DNA of 64,000 bases from Haladaptatus salinisoli (lineage in GTDB: Archaea; Halobacteriota; Halobacteria; Halobacteriales; Haladaptataceae): positions 186,001-250,000 of the forward strand of contig NZ_CP085329.1 in the NCBI RefSeq assembly GCF_020614375.1. Reading direction: 5' to 3'. The notes under the pieces were generated by a model. That model made no database searches. It was given only the letters and a program-made list of their open reading frames with translations, and was not told the origin of the DNA. Positions 8,715-16,333 of this stretch are shown piece by piece; within the stretch, counting starts at the first letter, position 1; every line of letters starts with the position of its first letter. A program made the position numbers and the translations under genes.

Positions 8715-9362
8715 ATGCCCAGGGCACGAGTGAAGTTCAAACCGCCGGGGAACGCGCGCGGCGGTCCGTTTCGGTTGTCGAGCGAGCGCCCGAACGACGA
8801 GTTTCGAATTCTGAGCGCCTACCCGACCGAGAAAGGGTTGTTCGTCGTGTTGGAGGCGACGATGGCGGATACGTCGGTCGTTCTCGATATGTTCGAGGGT
8901 GCGCCGAGGTCGAGGGTCTCCTCCTACGAGGTGCTCCACGCCGACGAGCGGACGGTCCTGCTGCAGTTTCAACTTCCGTTCGTCCCCCCTCCGTACCGGG
9001 CGCTTCTGGCCTCGGGAAATCTGCCGCAGTTTCCCTACGTCCTCGATGACGGCTGGCTAGTCTGCGAGCTCACCACTTCGCAGGAACGACTGTCGCGGTT
9101 CCGAGACGAGTTGGAGGGGACGGGATTCGCCTTCGAGGTCGTCTGGGTCACCCAGTCGCTCGACCCGACCGAGCTCTTGACCGACCGCCAGCGGCGGTTT
9201 CTTACCGAAGCCGTCGAACGCGGGTACTACGATACGCCGCGTCGGTGTTCGCTCACCGACCTCGCGACCGCGCTGGAAGTCAGCAAATCGACGGCGAGCG
9301 TCGTACTCCACCGCGCCGAGGAGACGATCATCAAGGAGTTCTTCGCAGAGCCGGCGGAGTGA
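8715..9362 (+). CDS. HTH-10 (Bat-type) transcriptional regulator
   Basis: 215 residues from MPRARVKFKPP at 8715; the upstream in-frame extension to 8493 overlaps the divergent HiPIP gene and is rejected. A clear paralogue starts in the same way at 57558 (MPRARVKAKPP), which supports this start. The N-terminal 150 residues form the regulatory part typical of small haloarchaeal Bat homologues. The C-terminus has the bacterio-opsin-activator HTH: LTDRQRRFLTEAVERGYYDTPRRCSL is followed by LATALEVSKSTASVVLHRAEE. Predicted DNA-binding regulator in the cytoplasm; the divergent HiPIP gene is the most likely target. Confidence 0.88.
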   Translation: MPRARVKFKPPGNARGGPFRLSSERPNDEFRILSAYPTEKGLFVVLEATMADTSVVLDMFEGAPRSRVSSYEVLHADERTVLLQFQLPFVPPPYRALLASGNLPQFPYVLDDGWLVCELTTSQERLSRFRDELEGTGFAFEVVWVTQSLDPTELLTDRQRRFLTEAVERGYYDTPRRCSLTDLATALEVSKSTASVVLHRAEETIIKEFFAEPAE

Positions 9363-9376
9363 GAAAACGGAACGCG

Positions 9377-9637
9377 TTACTCCGCTCGGATGCGCCCCAA
9401 TACGTCCCCCCGCGCGAACTCGCCCCCTTCGGGAACGAGCACGTCGACCACCTCGCCGCCCGCCGGCGCGGGAACGTCGACGCTCACCTTCTCGATCTGA
9501 ATCTCGGCGATGGTACTTCCTTCTTCCACGCGCCCGCCCTCGCGGACGAACCAGTTGGAAACGACCGCCTCCTCGACGTCCTCGGCGTCCTCGGGCCACA
9601 CGTCGGCGGAGTCGACGTCGACCGTTCCCCCGCTCAT
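9377..9637 (-). CDS. Stand-alone lipoyl/biotinyl-domain protein
   Basis: 86 residues, essentially one lipoyl domain: VVSNWFVREGGRVEEGSTIAE, then the modified-lysine turn IQIEKVSVDVPAP with Lys50, then GGEVVDVLVPEGGEFARGDVLG. In 2-oxoacid dehydrogenase complexes this lysine carries lipoamide that shuttles the acyl group from E1. Here the domain is not fused to an E2 acyltransferase core. The ATG overlaps the E1 beta stop (ATGA), so it belongs to the same operon. It could serve a remote E2, or act as a free lipoyl carrier as glycine-cleavage H protein does. Biotin attachment is less likely given the IEKVS context and the E1 neighbours. Confidence 0.88.
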   Translation of the reverse strand: MSGGTVDVDSADVWPEDAEDVEEAVVSNWFVREGGRVEEGSTIAEIQIEKVSVDVPAPAGGEVVDVLVPEGGEFARGDVLGRIRAE

Positions 9638-10656
9638 CCCTGTAGCTCTCGGATCGCGTCGGCGATGTCGTCCGCGTCGGGGTTGACTTCCCGTTCGAGC
9701 GGCCGGGCGTACGGAATCGGCGCGTCGGGCATCGTGACCCGTCGGACGCCCTCCAGATCGTCGAGGGCGCACTCGGTCGCCTGGGCGATTATCTCGCCGG
9801 AGACGCCGAACGAGCGGTAGTCCTCGTCCACGACGACCAGTCGCCCGGTCTTCTTCACCGACGACTCGACGGTGTCGGTGTCGAGGGGCACGAGCGTTCG
9901 CAAGTCGACGACCTCGGCGTCGATTCCCTCGTCGGCCAGTTCCTCGGCGGCCGCGAGCGCCCGGTGGACGTGCAGGCCGAGCGTGACGACGGTGACGTCC
10001 TCGCCCTCGCGTTTCACGTCGGCCTCGCCGAACTCGACGGTGTAGTCGTCCTCGGGCACCGGCGTCTTCGGCCCCTCGGGCGCGGGCATCCAACCGATGC
10101 CCATCAGCCGCTTGTGGAAGAGGTAGACCACCGGGTCGTCGTCGCGGATGGCGGCGTGCATCAGCCCCTTGGCGTCGTAGGCGGTCGACGGGACGACCAC
10201 CTTCATGCCCGGAAGGTGGGCGAAGGTTCCGTACAGCGTCTGCGAGTGCTGGGCGGCGTCGTTGTACGTGCCGCCGACGGCCGTCATGAGAACCATCGGG
10301 ACGTTGACCGCGCCGCCGCTCATGTACGTGTTCTTCGCCATCTGGTTGTATATCTGGTCCATACAGACGCCGAAGAAGTCGACGAACATCAGTTCGGCAA
10401 TCGGACGCATTCCGGCCTGCGCCGCGCCGACGGCCGCGCCGATGAAGCTCGTCTCGCTTATCGGCACGTCCATCACGCGGTCGCGGCCGAACTCCTCCAA
10501 CAGCCCGTCGGTGCTGTCGAAGATGCCGCCGTAGTCGGCGACGTCCTCGCCCATGACGAACACGTCGTCGCTCGCCTCCATCTCCGCCGCGATGGCCTCG
10601 ACCATCGCCCGACTCATCGTGAGTTCGCGCTCGGTCGCCTCCTGCGCTTGCGCCAT
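9634..10656 (-). CDS. 2-oxoacid/acetoin dehydrogenase E1 component, beta subunit
   Basis: 340 residues with the transketolase-type pyrimidine-binding domain first (SDDVFVMGEDVADYGGIF, then RVMDVPISETSFIGAAVGAA) and the transketolase C-terminal domain after about residue 210 (ALAAAEELADEGIDAEVVDLRT). With the alpha subunit it forms the thiamine-diphosphate-dependent E1 that decarboxylates a 2-oxo acid, or cleaves acetoin, and reductively acylates a lipoyl group. The start overlaps the alpha stop by one base (TGATG) and its stop overlaps the lipoyl-protein start. Substrate (acetoin, pyruvate or branched-chain oxo acid) is not readable from sequence. Confidence 0.92.
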   Translation of the reverse strand: MAQAQEATERELTMSRAMVEAIAAEMEASDDVFVMGEDVADYGGIFDSTDGLLEEFGRDRVMDVPISETSFIGAAVGAAQAGMRPIAELMFVDFFGVCMDQIYNQMAKNTYMSGGAVNVPMVLMTAVGGTYNDAAQHSQTLYGTFAHLPGMKVVVPSTAYDAKGLMHAAIRDDDPVVYLFHKRLMGIGWMPAPEGPKTPVPEDDYTVEFGEADVKREGEDVTVVTLGLHVHRALAAAEELADEGIDAEVVDLRTLVPLDTDTVESSVKKTGRLVVVDEDYRSFGVSGEIIAQATECALDDLEGVRRVTMPDAPIPYARPLEREVNPDADDIADAIRELQG

Positions 10657-11690
10657 CAGTCGTCACCCCCCGTGGAAGTCGCCGGCCTCCGCGGCCAGTT
10701 CTCCGGCGGGTTCGCGAACACGTCCTCGTACGCCGCCTCCGGGTCGGGTTCTGGCTGCTCTTTGGCCCACTCGATGGCGTCGTCGACGCGCTCCTCGGCG
10801 CGCCGGCGAATCGCGTCGAGGTCGTCGTCTTCGACGTCTCGCTGGCGAAGGTCGTCGGCCAGACGCTCGATGGAATCAAGACGCCGGGCGCGCTCGGCGT
10901 CCTCTTCCGGGCGGTAGGCTTCGGCGTCGCCCATGAAGTGACCCATCCGGCGGTGTACCTGCACGTCGAGCAGCGTCGGACCGTTGCCGGTGCGGGCTCG
11001 GCCGACGGCGTCCGCCGCGGCGTCGTACACCGCGATTGCGTCGTCGTAGTCCACTCGAACGCCGGGCAGGTCGAACCCGTCGGCGCGCTGCGCGCAGTTC
11101 TCGACGTCCGTCACCCGCCCCTTGGGCATGCTGATGGCCCAGTCGTTGTCCTCGACGACGAACACGATCGGCAGGTCGTGGACGCTGGCGAGGTTGAGCG
11201 ATTCGAGGAAGCCCCCTTGACTGACGGCGCCCTCGCCGAGGAAGGCCACGGCCACGTCGTGGGTGGCGCGCTTTTTCGCCGCGAGCGCGGCCCCGACCGC
11301 GGGCGGACACCCCTCCGCGATGATGCCCGAGCACGCGAAGTTCACGTCCGGGTCGAACAGGTGCATGTGACCGCCCTTCCCCTTGCAGAGCCCGGTTTCG
11401 CGGCCGAATATCTCCGCGGTCATCCGCTTCAGGTCGACGCCTTTGGCGATGGCGACGTGGTGCGGTCGGTGCGGCGCGGTGACGGTGTCGTCGTCTCGGA
11501 GGTGGGCGCACACCCCCGCCGCGGCCGCCTCCTGCCCGGCGGCGAGGTGGAGTTCACCCGGTATCGGCCCGGCGGAGATGTCGAACGCCGGCTGTTTGCC
11601 CTCCAGGTACTCCTCTTGGAGGCGTTCCTCGTAGTACCGCGCGGTCACCATCTGCTCGTACATTTCCTGTAACTGGTTAACACTGGGCAT
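10656..11690 (-). CDS. 2-oxoacid/acetoin dehydrogenase E1 component, alpha subunit
   Basis: 344 residues. Thiamine-diphosphate motif starts at GEGAVSQGG (152-160) and ends at VVEDN (178-182), with the flanking KGKGGHMHLF (103-112) and HRPHHVAIAKG (74-84) regions of E1 alpha. Forms an alpha2beta2 E1 with the product of the next gene. First gene of a three-gene operon alpha-beta-lipoyl with overlapping start/stop codons. No E2 or E3 gene follows, unlike standard pyruvate or acetoin dehydrogenase operons. A TATA-like element lies about 34 bases before the ATG. Confidence 0.92.
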   Translation of the reverse strand: MPSVNQLQEMYEQMVTARYYEERLQEEYLEGKQPAFDISAGPIPGELHLAAGQEAAAAGVCAHLRDDDTVTAPHRPHHVAIAKGVDLKRMTAEIFGRETGLCKGKGGHMHLFDPDVNFACSGIIAEGCPPAVGAALAAKKRATHDVAVAFLGEGAVSQGGFLESLNLASVHDLPIVFVVEDNDWAISMPKGRVTDVENCAQRADGFDLPGVRVDYDDAIAVYDAAADAVGRARTGNGPTLLDVQVHRRMGHFMGDAEAYRPEEDAERARRLDSIERLADDLRQRDVEDDDLDAIRRRAEERVDDAIEWAKEQPEPDPEAAYEDVFANPPENWPRRPATSTGGDD

Positions 11691-11719
11691 ACCTTTCGCG
11701 CTCGAATACCACGACCGTG

Positions 11720-11729
11720 TTAATAAAAA
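11720..11729 (-). promoter_or_regulatory. TATA-like box of the E1-lipoyl operon
   Basis: On the minus strand the run TTTTTATTAA lies centred about 34 bases before the E1 alpha ATG in otherwise GC-rich DNA, matching the position of a haloarchaeal core promoter with a short or absent leader. Confidence 0.5.
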
Positions 11730-12074
11730 TGAACCATCGAGAGGACGTCGTGTTCGACGTCCGACGGAGAACGGAGAGGGAGAAGCGAGCGTCGCCGTTC
11801 CGTCGTCCCGGCGGGGCTCTCCTTTCAGCGAGCTATTTTGATGATTCGGTCACAACAGATTAGGTTCGACGGCCGGTATCCTCCTTCGTCGGGTACTGGG
11901 TATCACGTACCAGTCAGGGGGTACCCGACGCGCGAGGGGGAGCATCGGAATCCGGGGCGACCGCCGAACCGATTTCTGCCGACTCTCCGGGTGCTGCTCC
12001 GGATTTTCGATTTCCGCGACGCCGAGCGATCGCGACCTCCGTCGTGGCGAACGCGGAACTCGTCGGAGTCGTCC

Positions 12075-12349
12075 TCGCAACCGAACCGCACTGGACCACC
12101 GGGACCGCGATGAAGGCGATCCCGGTCGTTCCGGCGACGATACCGGTCGCACGGACCAGCCGATCGCCCCAACCAACTACCCGTTCGAGCGATAGCACCA
12201 CCGTGATGACCGCCGTCCAGAGGATGTTCATCGAGCCCGCGACCACACGAACGCGAACAGGGCCCTAACAGCTGCCGACGCAGAAGGCGCCGAACTTCCA
12301 ACTCGTCTGGACGGCCCCGCGAACGCCCGGATGGTAGTGGCGACGAGTC
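12075..12349 (-). pseudogene. Decayed DUF2182 membrane protein, C-terminal remnant
   Basis: Reading the minus strand from about 12349 gives HPGVRGAVQTSWKFGAFCVGSC, then a TAG and two frame breaks near 12267-12250 across ALFAFV, then VAGSMNILWTAVITVVLSLE and RLVRATGIVAGTTG in a third frame. The order Trp-rich strand, CVGxC, (W)AL, then MNxLWxxxxxxxxxxE is the C-terminal signature of DUF2182 predicted metal-binding membrane proteins. The N-terminal half is absent and no single open frame remains. The rest of the gap 11691-12391 has no gene I can support apart from the promoter of the E1 operon. Confidence 0.6.
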
Positions 12350-12391
12350 GGTAAAGGACCGTAGAATTCGTCGAAACGGGAAATCCAGTTC

Positions 12392-13108
12392 TCAGCTCCC
12401 GGACGAGTACTCGACGGTGACCGTTCTGACGGCGTAGATGTCGTCCCAGTCGCTGTCCCTGTCCATCAGCAGTACCATGATTTCGACCTCGCCGTCCTCG
12501 ACGTTCGCCTTCTCGAACGCTTTCGGGTGGACGTCGATGGTGTACTCGCCGCTCTTCTCTTGCGAGACGTTCGATCGCGCGCCGAGCGTCCCGTTGGTGT
12601 AGCTGAACCGCGACCCGTTGTCGAGCGACCCGCCGATGTAGACGAGGAAGTACGGCTCACCCACCACGTCGCCGTGGTCCGCGGGGTCGATGTTCTCCAT
12701 CTGCGTGTCGGCGGTAATCCGCAAGTCGAAATCCGAGTAGCCGCCGCCGCTCGCTTCGGTCTTGTCCACGAACGAGACGCTCTCGATTCGGTCGCGCTCC
12801 TCCGACTCCATCTTGTTCTGGAGCGGCGTGTTCGGAGGCGTGGGTTCCGACCACGCCTCCGTCGCGGTGGTGGTCGTTCCGCCGGTCGTGGTGGTCGTCG
12901 CGGTCGTGGTCGGCGTACTCGTGGCCGCGGTCGTGGTCGCGGCCGTGGTCGTGGCCGTGTCGGCGGACGTCGTCGCGGCGGCGGTCGAGGTAGCTGCCGA
13001 TGTCGTGTGAGTCTGATCGGGCGTTTGTTCGGTGTTACCGCCGAGCGACGCGCAACCCGATAACACCAAACAAACGACGAGCAAAATCGAAATAGCTGTT
13101 CTCGTCAT
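12392..13108 (-). CDS. Secreted lipoprotein with Thr/Ala-rich linker
   Basis: 238 residues. Hydrophobic signal sequence ending in the lipobox VLSGC (Cys19), so anchored to the outer face of the membrane. Residues about 30-85 are nearly pure Thr/Ala/Ser, a flexible and probably O-glycosylated spacer common in haloarchaeal surface proteins. The C-terminal globular part (about 95-238) has alternating strands with several N-x-S/T sequons (NGS, NGT, NVS). It looks like a beta-sandwich; I do not recognise the family. Monocistronic: no close neighbour on the same strand except the DUF2182 remnant. Confidence 0.75.
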   Translation of the reverse strand: MTRTAISILLVVCLVLSGCASLGGNTEQTPDQTHTTSAATSTAAATTSADTATTTAATTTAATSTPTTTATTTTTGGTTTTATEAWSEPTPPNTPLQNKMESEERDRIESVSFVDKTEASGGGYSDFDLRITADTQMENIDPADHGDVVGEPYFLVYIGGSLDNGSRFSYTNGTLGARSNVSQEKSGEYTIDVHPKAFEKANVEDGEVEIMVLLMDRDSDWDDIYAVRTVTVEYSSGS

Positions 13109-13424
13109 TGCGTTACTGACAACCTCGAACGGAAGTCTGCAGACCCCACCAATAAATCCGCAGTATTCGTTAATTTGCGGCCGTTAACCGAATTACGATA
13201 GTAATTTCGACGATAAATACGGTTACGATTTACGAGATGTGAAAACACCACCGGCGGTCCGAGACCGGGTGATGATCGATTTCGAGCGAGGAAAGTAACG
13301 GTATCGGTCACACCCGTACGATTGACAAGTACTCCGCGGGACCGCGAAACCTGATACCGGTCAGTATCGTCGCGACGAGCGACATATTTCGGAGATGTTC
13401 CGCAATAACAACGGCGGCCATCAG

Positions 13425-13433
13425 TTTTAATTA
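13425..13433 (+). promoter_or_regulatory. TATA-like box of the GH97 gene
   Basis: TTTTAATTA centred 28 bases before the ATG at 13457, which predicts a leaderless transcript. The 348-base gap 13109-13456 is AT-rich for this genome and holds this promoter plus short inverted repeats (for example GATAC...GTATC near 13350); I see no gene in it. Confidence 0.55.
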
Positions 13434-13442
13434 CGGATTATG

Positions 13443-13456
13443 CCAGTTATTACTGG
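13443..13456 (+). repeat. Inverted repeat directly before the GH97 start codon
   Basis: CCAGT-TATT-ACTGG, 5-base arms with a 4-base spacer, ending immediately before the ATG and so overlapping the predicted transcription start. It sits where a repressor would block initiation. Short enough to be chance. Confidence 0.35.
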
Positions 13457-16234
13457 ATGAAGAAAGATAACAACAAACACGGTGCCGAATCGAATCTTCT
13501 CCCGCGGCGGGACTTTCTGACGGCGGCCGGCGCGGCGACGGTGGGCGTGTCCCCGACCATCGCCGACGCGAACCGGACGCCGGTGGCGAACGCGGCGACC
13601 GACGTCGAGTCGACGCAGGTAGTCGAATCGCCGGACGGGGCGGTACGGGTGACGTTCGAGTTGGCGGACGGCCGACCGCGATACTCGCTGTCGTTCGAGG
13701 GAGCGACGTTGGTCGAACCGTCGCCGCTCGGGTTCGAGTTCCGCGACGCCGACCCGCTCGACGGCGGCTTCGAAATCGCCGGCGTTCGACGGCGCGAGGA
13801 GGACGCGACGTGGGAACCCGTCTGGGGCGAGACCGCCGAGGTGCGGAATCGGTACAACGAACTCGTCGTCGGACTCGTCGAATCGAAATCGCCGTCCCGG
13901 TCGCTGACCCTCGTCTTCAGAGCGTACGACGACGGCGCGGCCTTCCGGTACGTGCTCCCTGAGCAGGAGAACCTCGGCGACTTCGTCATCACCGACGAGA
14001 AAACCGGCTTCCGGTTCGGGGGGGACTACACGTCGTGGTGGACGCCCGATAACTGGGAGAACTACGAGTATCTGTACGAGGAGACGCCGCTGTCGGAGAT
14101 TTCGACCTCGTCCTCGGTCGGGCTAACGGACGTCGACGCCGCGAACACGCCGGTCACGATGAAGGTCGACGACGAGCGGTACCTGAGCGTCCACGAGGCG
14201 GCGCTGACCGACTACGCCGCGATGACGCTCGCGCGGGACGGGGACCACCCGACCCGCTTCGAGAGCGCGCTCGTCCCGTGGCCGGACGGGGCGAAGGTGA
14301 AAGCCGAGTCGCCCCACGCCTCGCCGTGGCGGACGTTCACGCTCGGGGCGACGCCGGGCGACCTCGTCGAATCGAAGCTCATTCTCAACCTCAACGAACC
14401 CAACGAGATAGAGGACACCTCCTGGATAAACCCGGGCAAGTACGTGGGCATCTGGTGGGAGATACACATCGGCAAATCGACGTGGGCGTCCGGGCCGGAC
14501 GTGGGCGCGACGACCGCGAACGCCAAGCGCTACATCGATTTCGCCAGCGAACACGGTATCGATAGCCTGCTGGTCGAGGGGTGGAACGTCGGGTGGGACG
14601 GCGGCTTCGACGCGTGGAGCGAGCCGCCGTACTCGTTCGATTTCACGGAATCCATCGACCAGTACGACCTCGAAGAGGTGGTCGAGTACGGTCAAAGCAA
14701 GGACCCGAGCGTCGGCATCACCATCCACAACGAGACCGGCGGCGGCGTCGGGAACTACATCGACCAACTGGAGGAGGCGTACGAGTACTACGAGGAACTC
14801 GGCATCCACTCGGCGAAACTCGGCTACGTGAGCGAGGACGGTCTGCTCATCGACGGGACGTTCTACCACCACCACGGCCAGCGGATGGTGAACCACTACC
14901 GATGGGTGACGAAGAAGGCGGCCGACCACGAGATCATGCTCGACGTCCACGAACCCATCAAACCGACGGGCGTTCGCCGAACGTGGCCGAACCTGCTGAC
15001 CCGGGAGGGCGCGAGCGGCCTCGAGTACGAGAACTTCCGACCGCAGGGGAACCCGCCCTCGCACACGCTCGTCCTCCCGTTCACGCGGTTGCTCGGCGGA
15101 CCGTTCGATTACACCCCCGGTATCTTCGACGTCACCTACGAGGAGTACGGCGAGACGCGGGTTCACAGCACTCGCGCGCGACAGCTCGCGCTGTACCCCA
15201 TCATCTTCTCGGGGCTCCAGATGGTCGCCGACCTCCCCGAGAACTACGACGACCTCACCGAGTTCGAGTTCATCGAGAACGTCCCGGCGTCGTGGGACGA
15301 GACGACCGTCGTCCAGGGGGAGATCGGCCGGTATCTCACCATCGCCCGACGCAAGGGCGAGGAGTGGTACGTCGGGAGCGGCACCGACGACCGGCCGCGG
15401 ACGCTCGACGTTCCGCTCGATTTCCTCGACGACGGCCGCCCGTACGTCGCCACCGTCTACTCCGACGGCGAGGACGCCGACTTCGAGACGAACCCGACGT
15501 CCGTGGCGATCGACGAGGTCGTCGTGACGTCCGACGATACCCTCGTCGCTTCGATGGTCGAAGGCGGCGGACAGGCGATTCGACTCAGACCGGCGAGGGG
15601 CGAGCAACGAACCCTCCGACGGTACGAGCCCCCGACGTACTCCTACGACGCGTTCGGAATCCAGGAGGAGGTGGCGGCGAGCGAACCCGTCGTGGCGACC
15701 ATCGAGGCGACGAACGAGGGCAACGTCGTCGGCGGCGAGGAACTCCACCTGTTCGTCGACGGAGAACCGGTCGAGACGCGTTTAGCTCGCGTCCCCGGCG
15801 GTGGCGAGGAGCAGATCGACTTCCCCGTCGCCTTCGCCGAGGTCGGCGAGCGCGAGGTGACCGTCGGCCGCGCACCGGGCGAGGTCATCGCCTCCGCGAC
15901 GGTCGACGTGACGCCGAAATCCGCCGAGTTCGGGTGGCTCGCCTTCGACGGTTTCGACGCTCCCGAGACCGCGACCGCGGGGGACCCCGTCGAAATCTCG
16001 GGAACGGTGACGAACACGGGGAGCGAGGAGACGATACAGATACTCAAACTGACCGTCGACGCGCGCGTCGTCTCAGCGAAGAAGGTCGACCTCGAACCCG
16101 GCGCGAGTGCGACCGTCGCGTTCGAACACGCGTTCGAAAGCGGCGGGACGTTCGAACTCGCGCTCGAAGACCTCGGTCCGTGGTCCGTCACGGTGACGCC
16201 CGGAAGCGAGGAGTTCGACGCCGAACTCGGCTGA
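13457..16234 (+). CDS. Glycoside hydrolase family 97 protein, Tat-exported, with CARDB-like C-terminal domains
   Basis: 925 residues. Tat signal with Arg17-Arg18 in LLPRRDFLTAAG. The GH97 N-terminal beta-sandwich spans about 50-320, the (beta/alpha)8 catalytic domain about 320-620, and the C-terminal part about 620-720. Then come two adhesive CARDB-like repeats (about 735-925). Three acidic residues fit the inverting SusB-type alpha-glucosidase set as I recall it: Glu426 in HNETGG, Glu499 in HEPIKPTG and Glu523 in GLEYE (the 24-residue spacing of the last two equals that in SusB). Predicted to release glucose or galactose from alpha-glucans outside the cell. The GH3 gene 99 bases downstream could continue the degradation inside. 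Confidence 0.88.
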   Translation: MKKDNNKHGAESNLLPRRDFLTAAGAATVGVSPTIADANRTPVANAATDVESTQVVESPDGAVRVTFELADGRPRYSLSFEGATLVEPSPLGFEFRDADPLDGGFEIAGVRRREEDATWEPVWGETAEVRNRYNELVVGLVESKSPSRSLTLVFRAYDDGAAFRYVLPEQENLGDFVITDEKTGFRFGGDYTSWWTPDNWENYEYLYEETPLSEISTSSSVGLTDVDAANTPVTMKVDDERYLSVHEAALTDYAAMTLARDGDHPTRFESALVPWPDGAKVKAESPHASPWRTFTLGATPGDLVESKLILNLNEPNEIEDTSWINPGKYVGIWWEIHIGKSTWASGPDVGATTANAKRYIDFASEHGIDSLLVEGWNVGWDGGFDAWSEPPYSFDFTESIDQYDLEEVVEYGQSKDPSVGITIHNETGGGVGNYIDQLEEAYEYYEELGIHSAKLGYVSEDGLLIDGTFYHHHGQRMVNHYRWVTKKAADHEIMLDVHEPIKPTGVRRTWPNLLTREGASGLEYENFRPQGNPPSHTLVLPFTRLLGGPFDYTPGIFDVTYEEYGETRVHSTRARQLALYPIIFSGLQMVADLPENYDDLTEFEFIENVPASWDETTVVQGEIGRYLTIARRKGEEWYVGSGTDDRPRTLDVPLDFLDDGRPYVATVYSDGEDADFETNPTSVAIDEVVVTSDDTLVASMVEGGGQAIRLRPARGEQRTLRRYEPPTYSYDAFGIQEEVAASEPVVATIEATNEGNVVGGEELHLFVDGEPVETRLARVPGGGEEQIDFPVAFAEVGEREVTVGRAPGEVIASATVDVTPKSAEFGWLAFDGFDAPETATAGDPVEISGTVTNTGSEETIQILKLTVDARVVSAKKVDLEPGASATVAFEHAFESGGTFELALEDLGPWSVTVTPGSEEFDAELG

Positions 16235-16333
16235 GCGTCGAACCGTCGCTCTCCGCTCGAAGGCGGACCGGGATTTTATTCCCCTCCGCCGAGTACGCAC
16301 GGTGACGATGGCTGGATTCGGGAGGCGACACCG

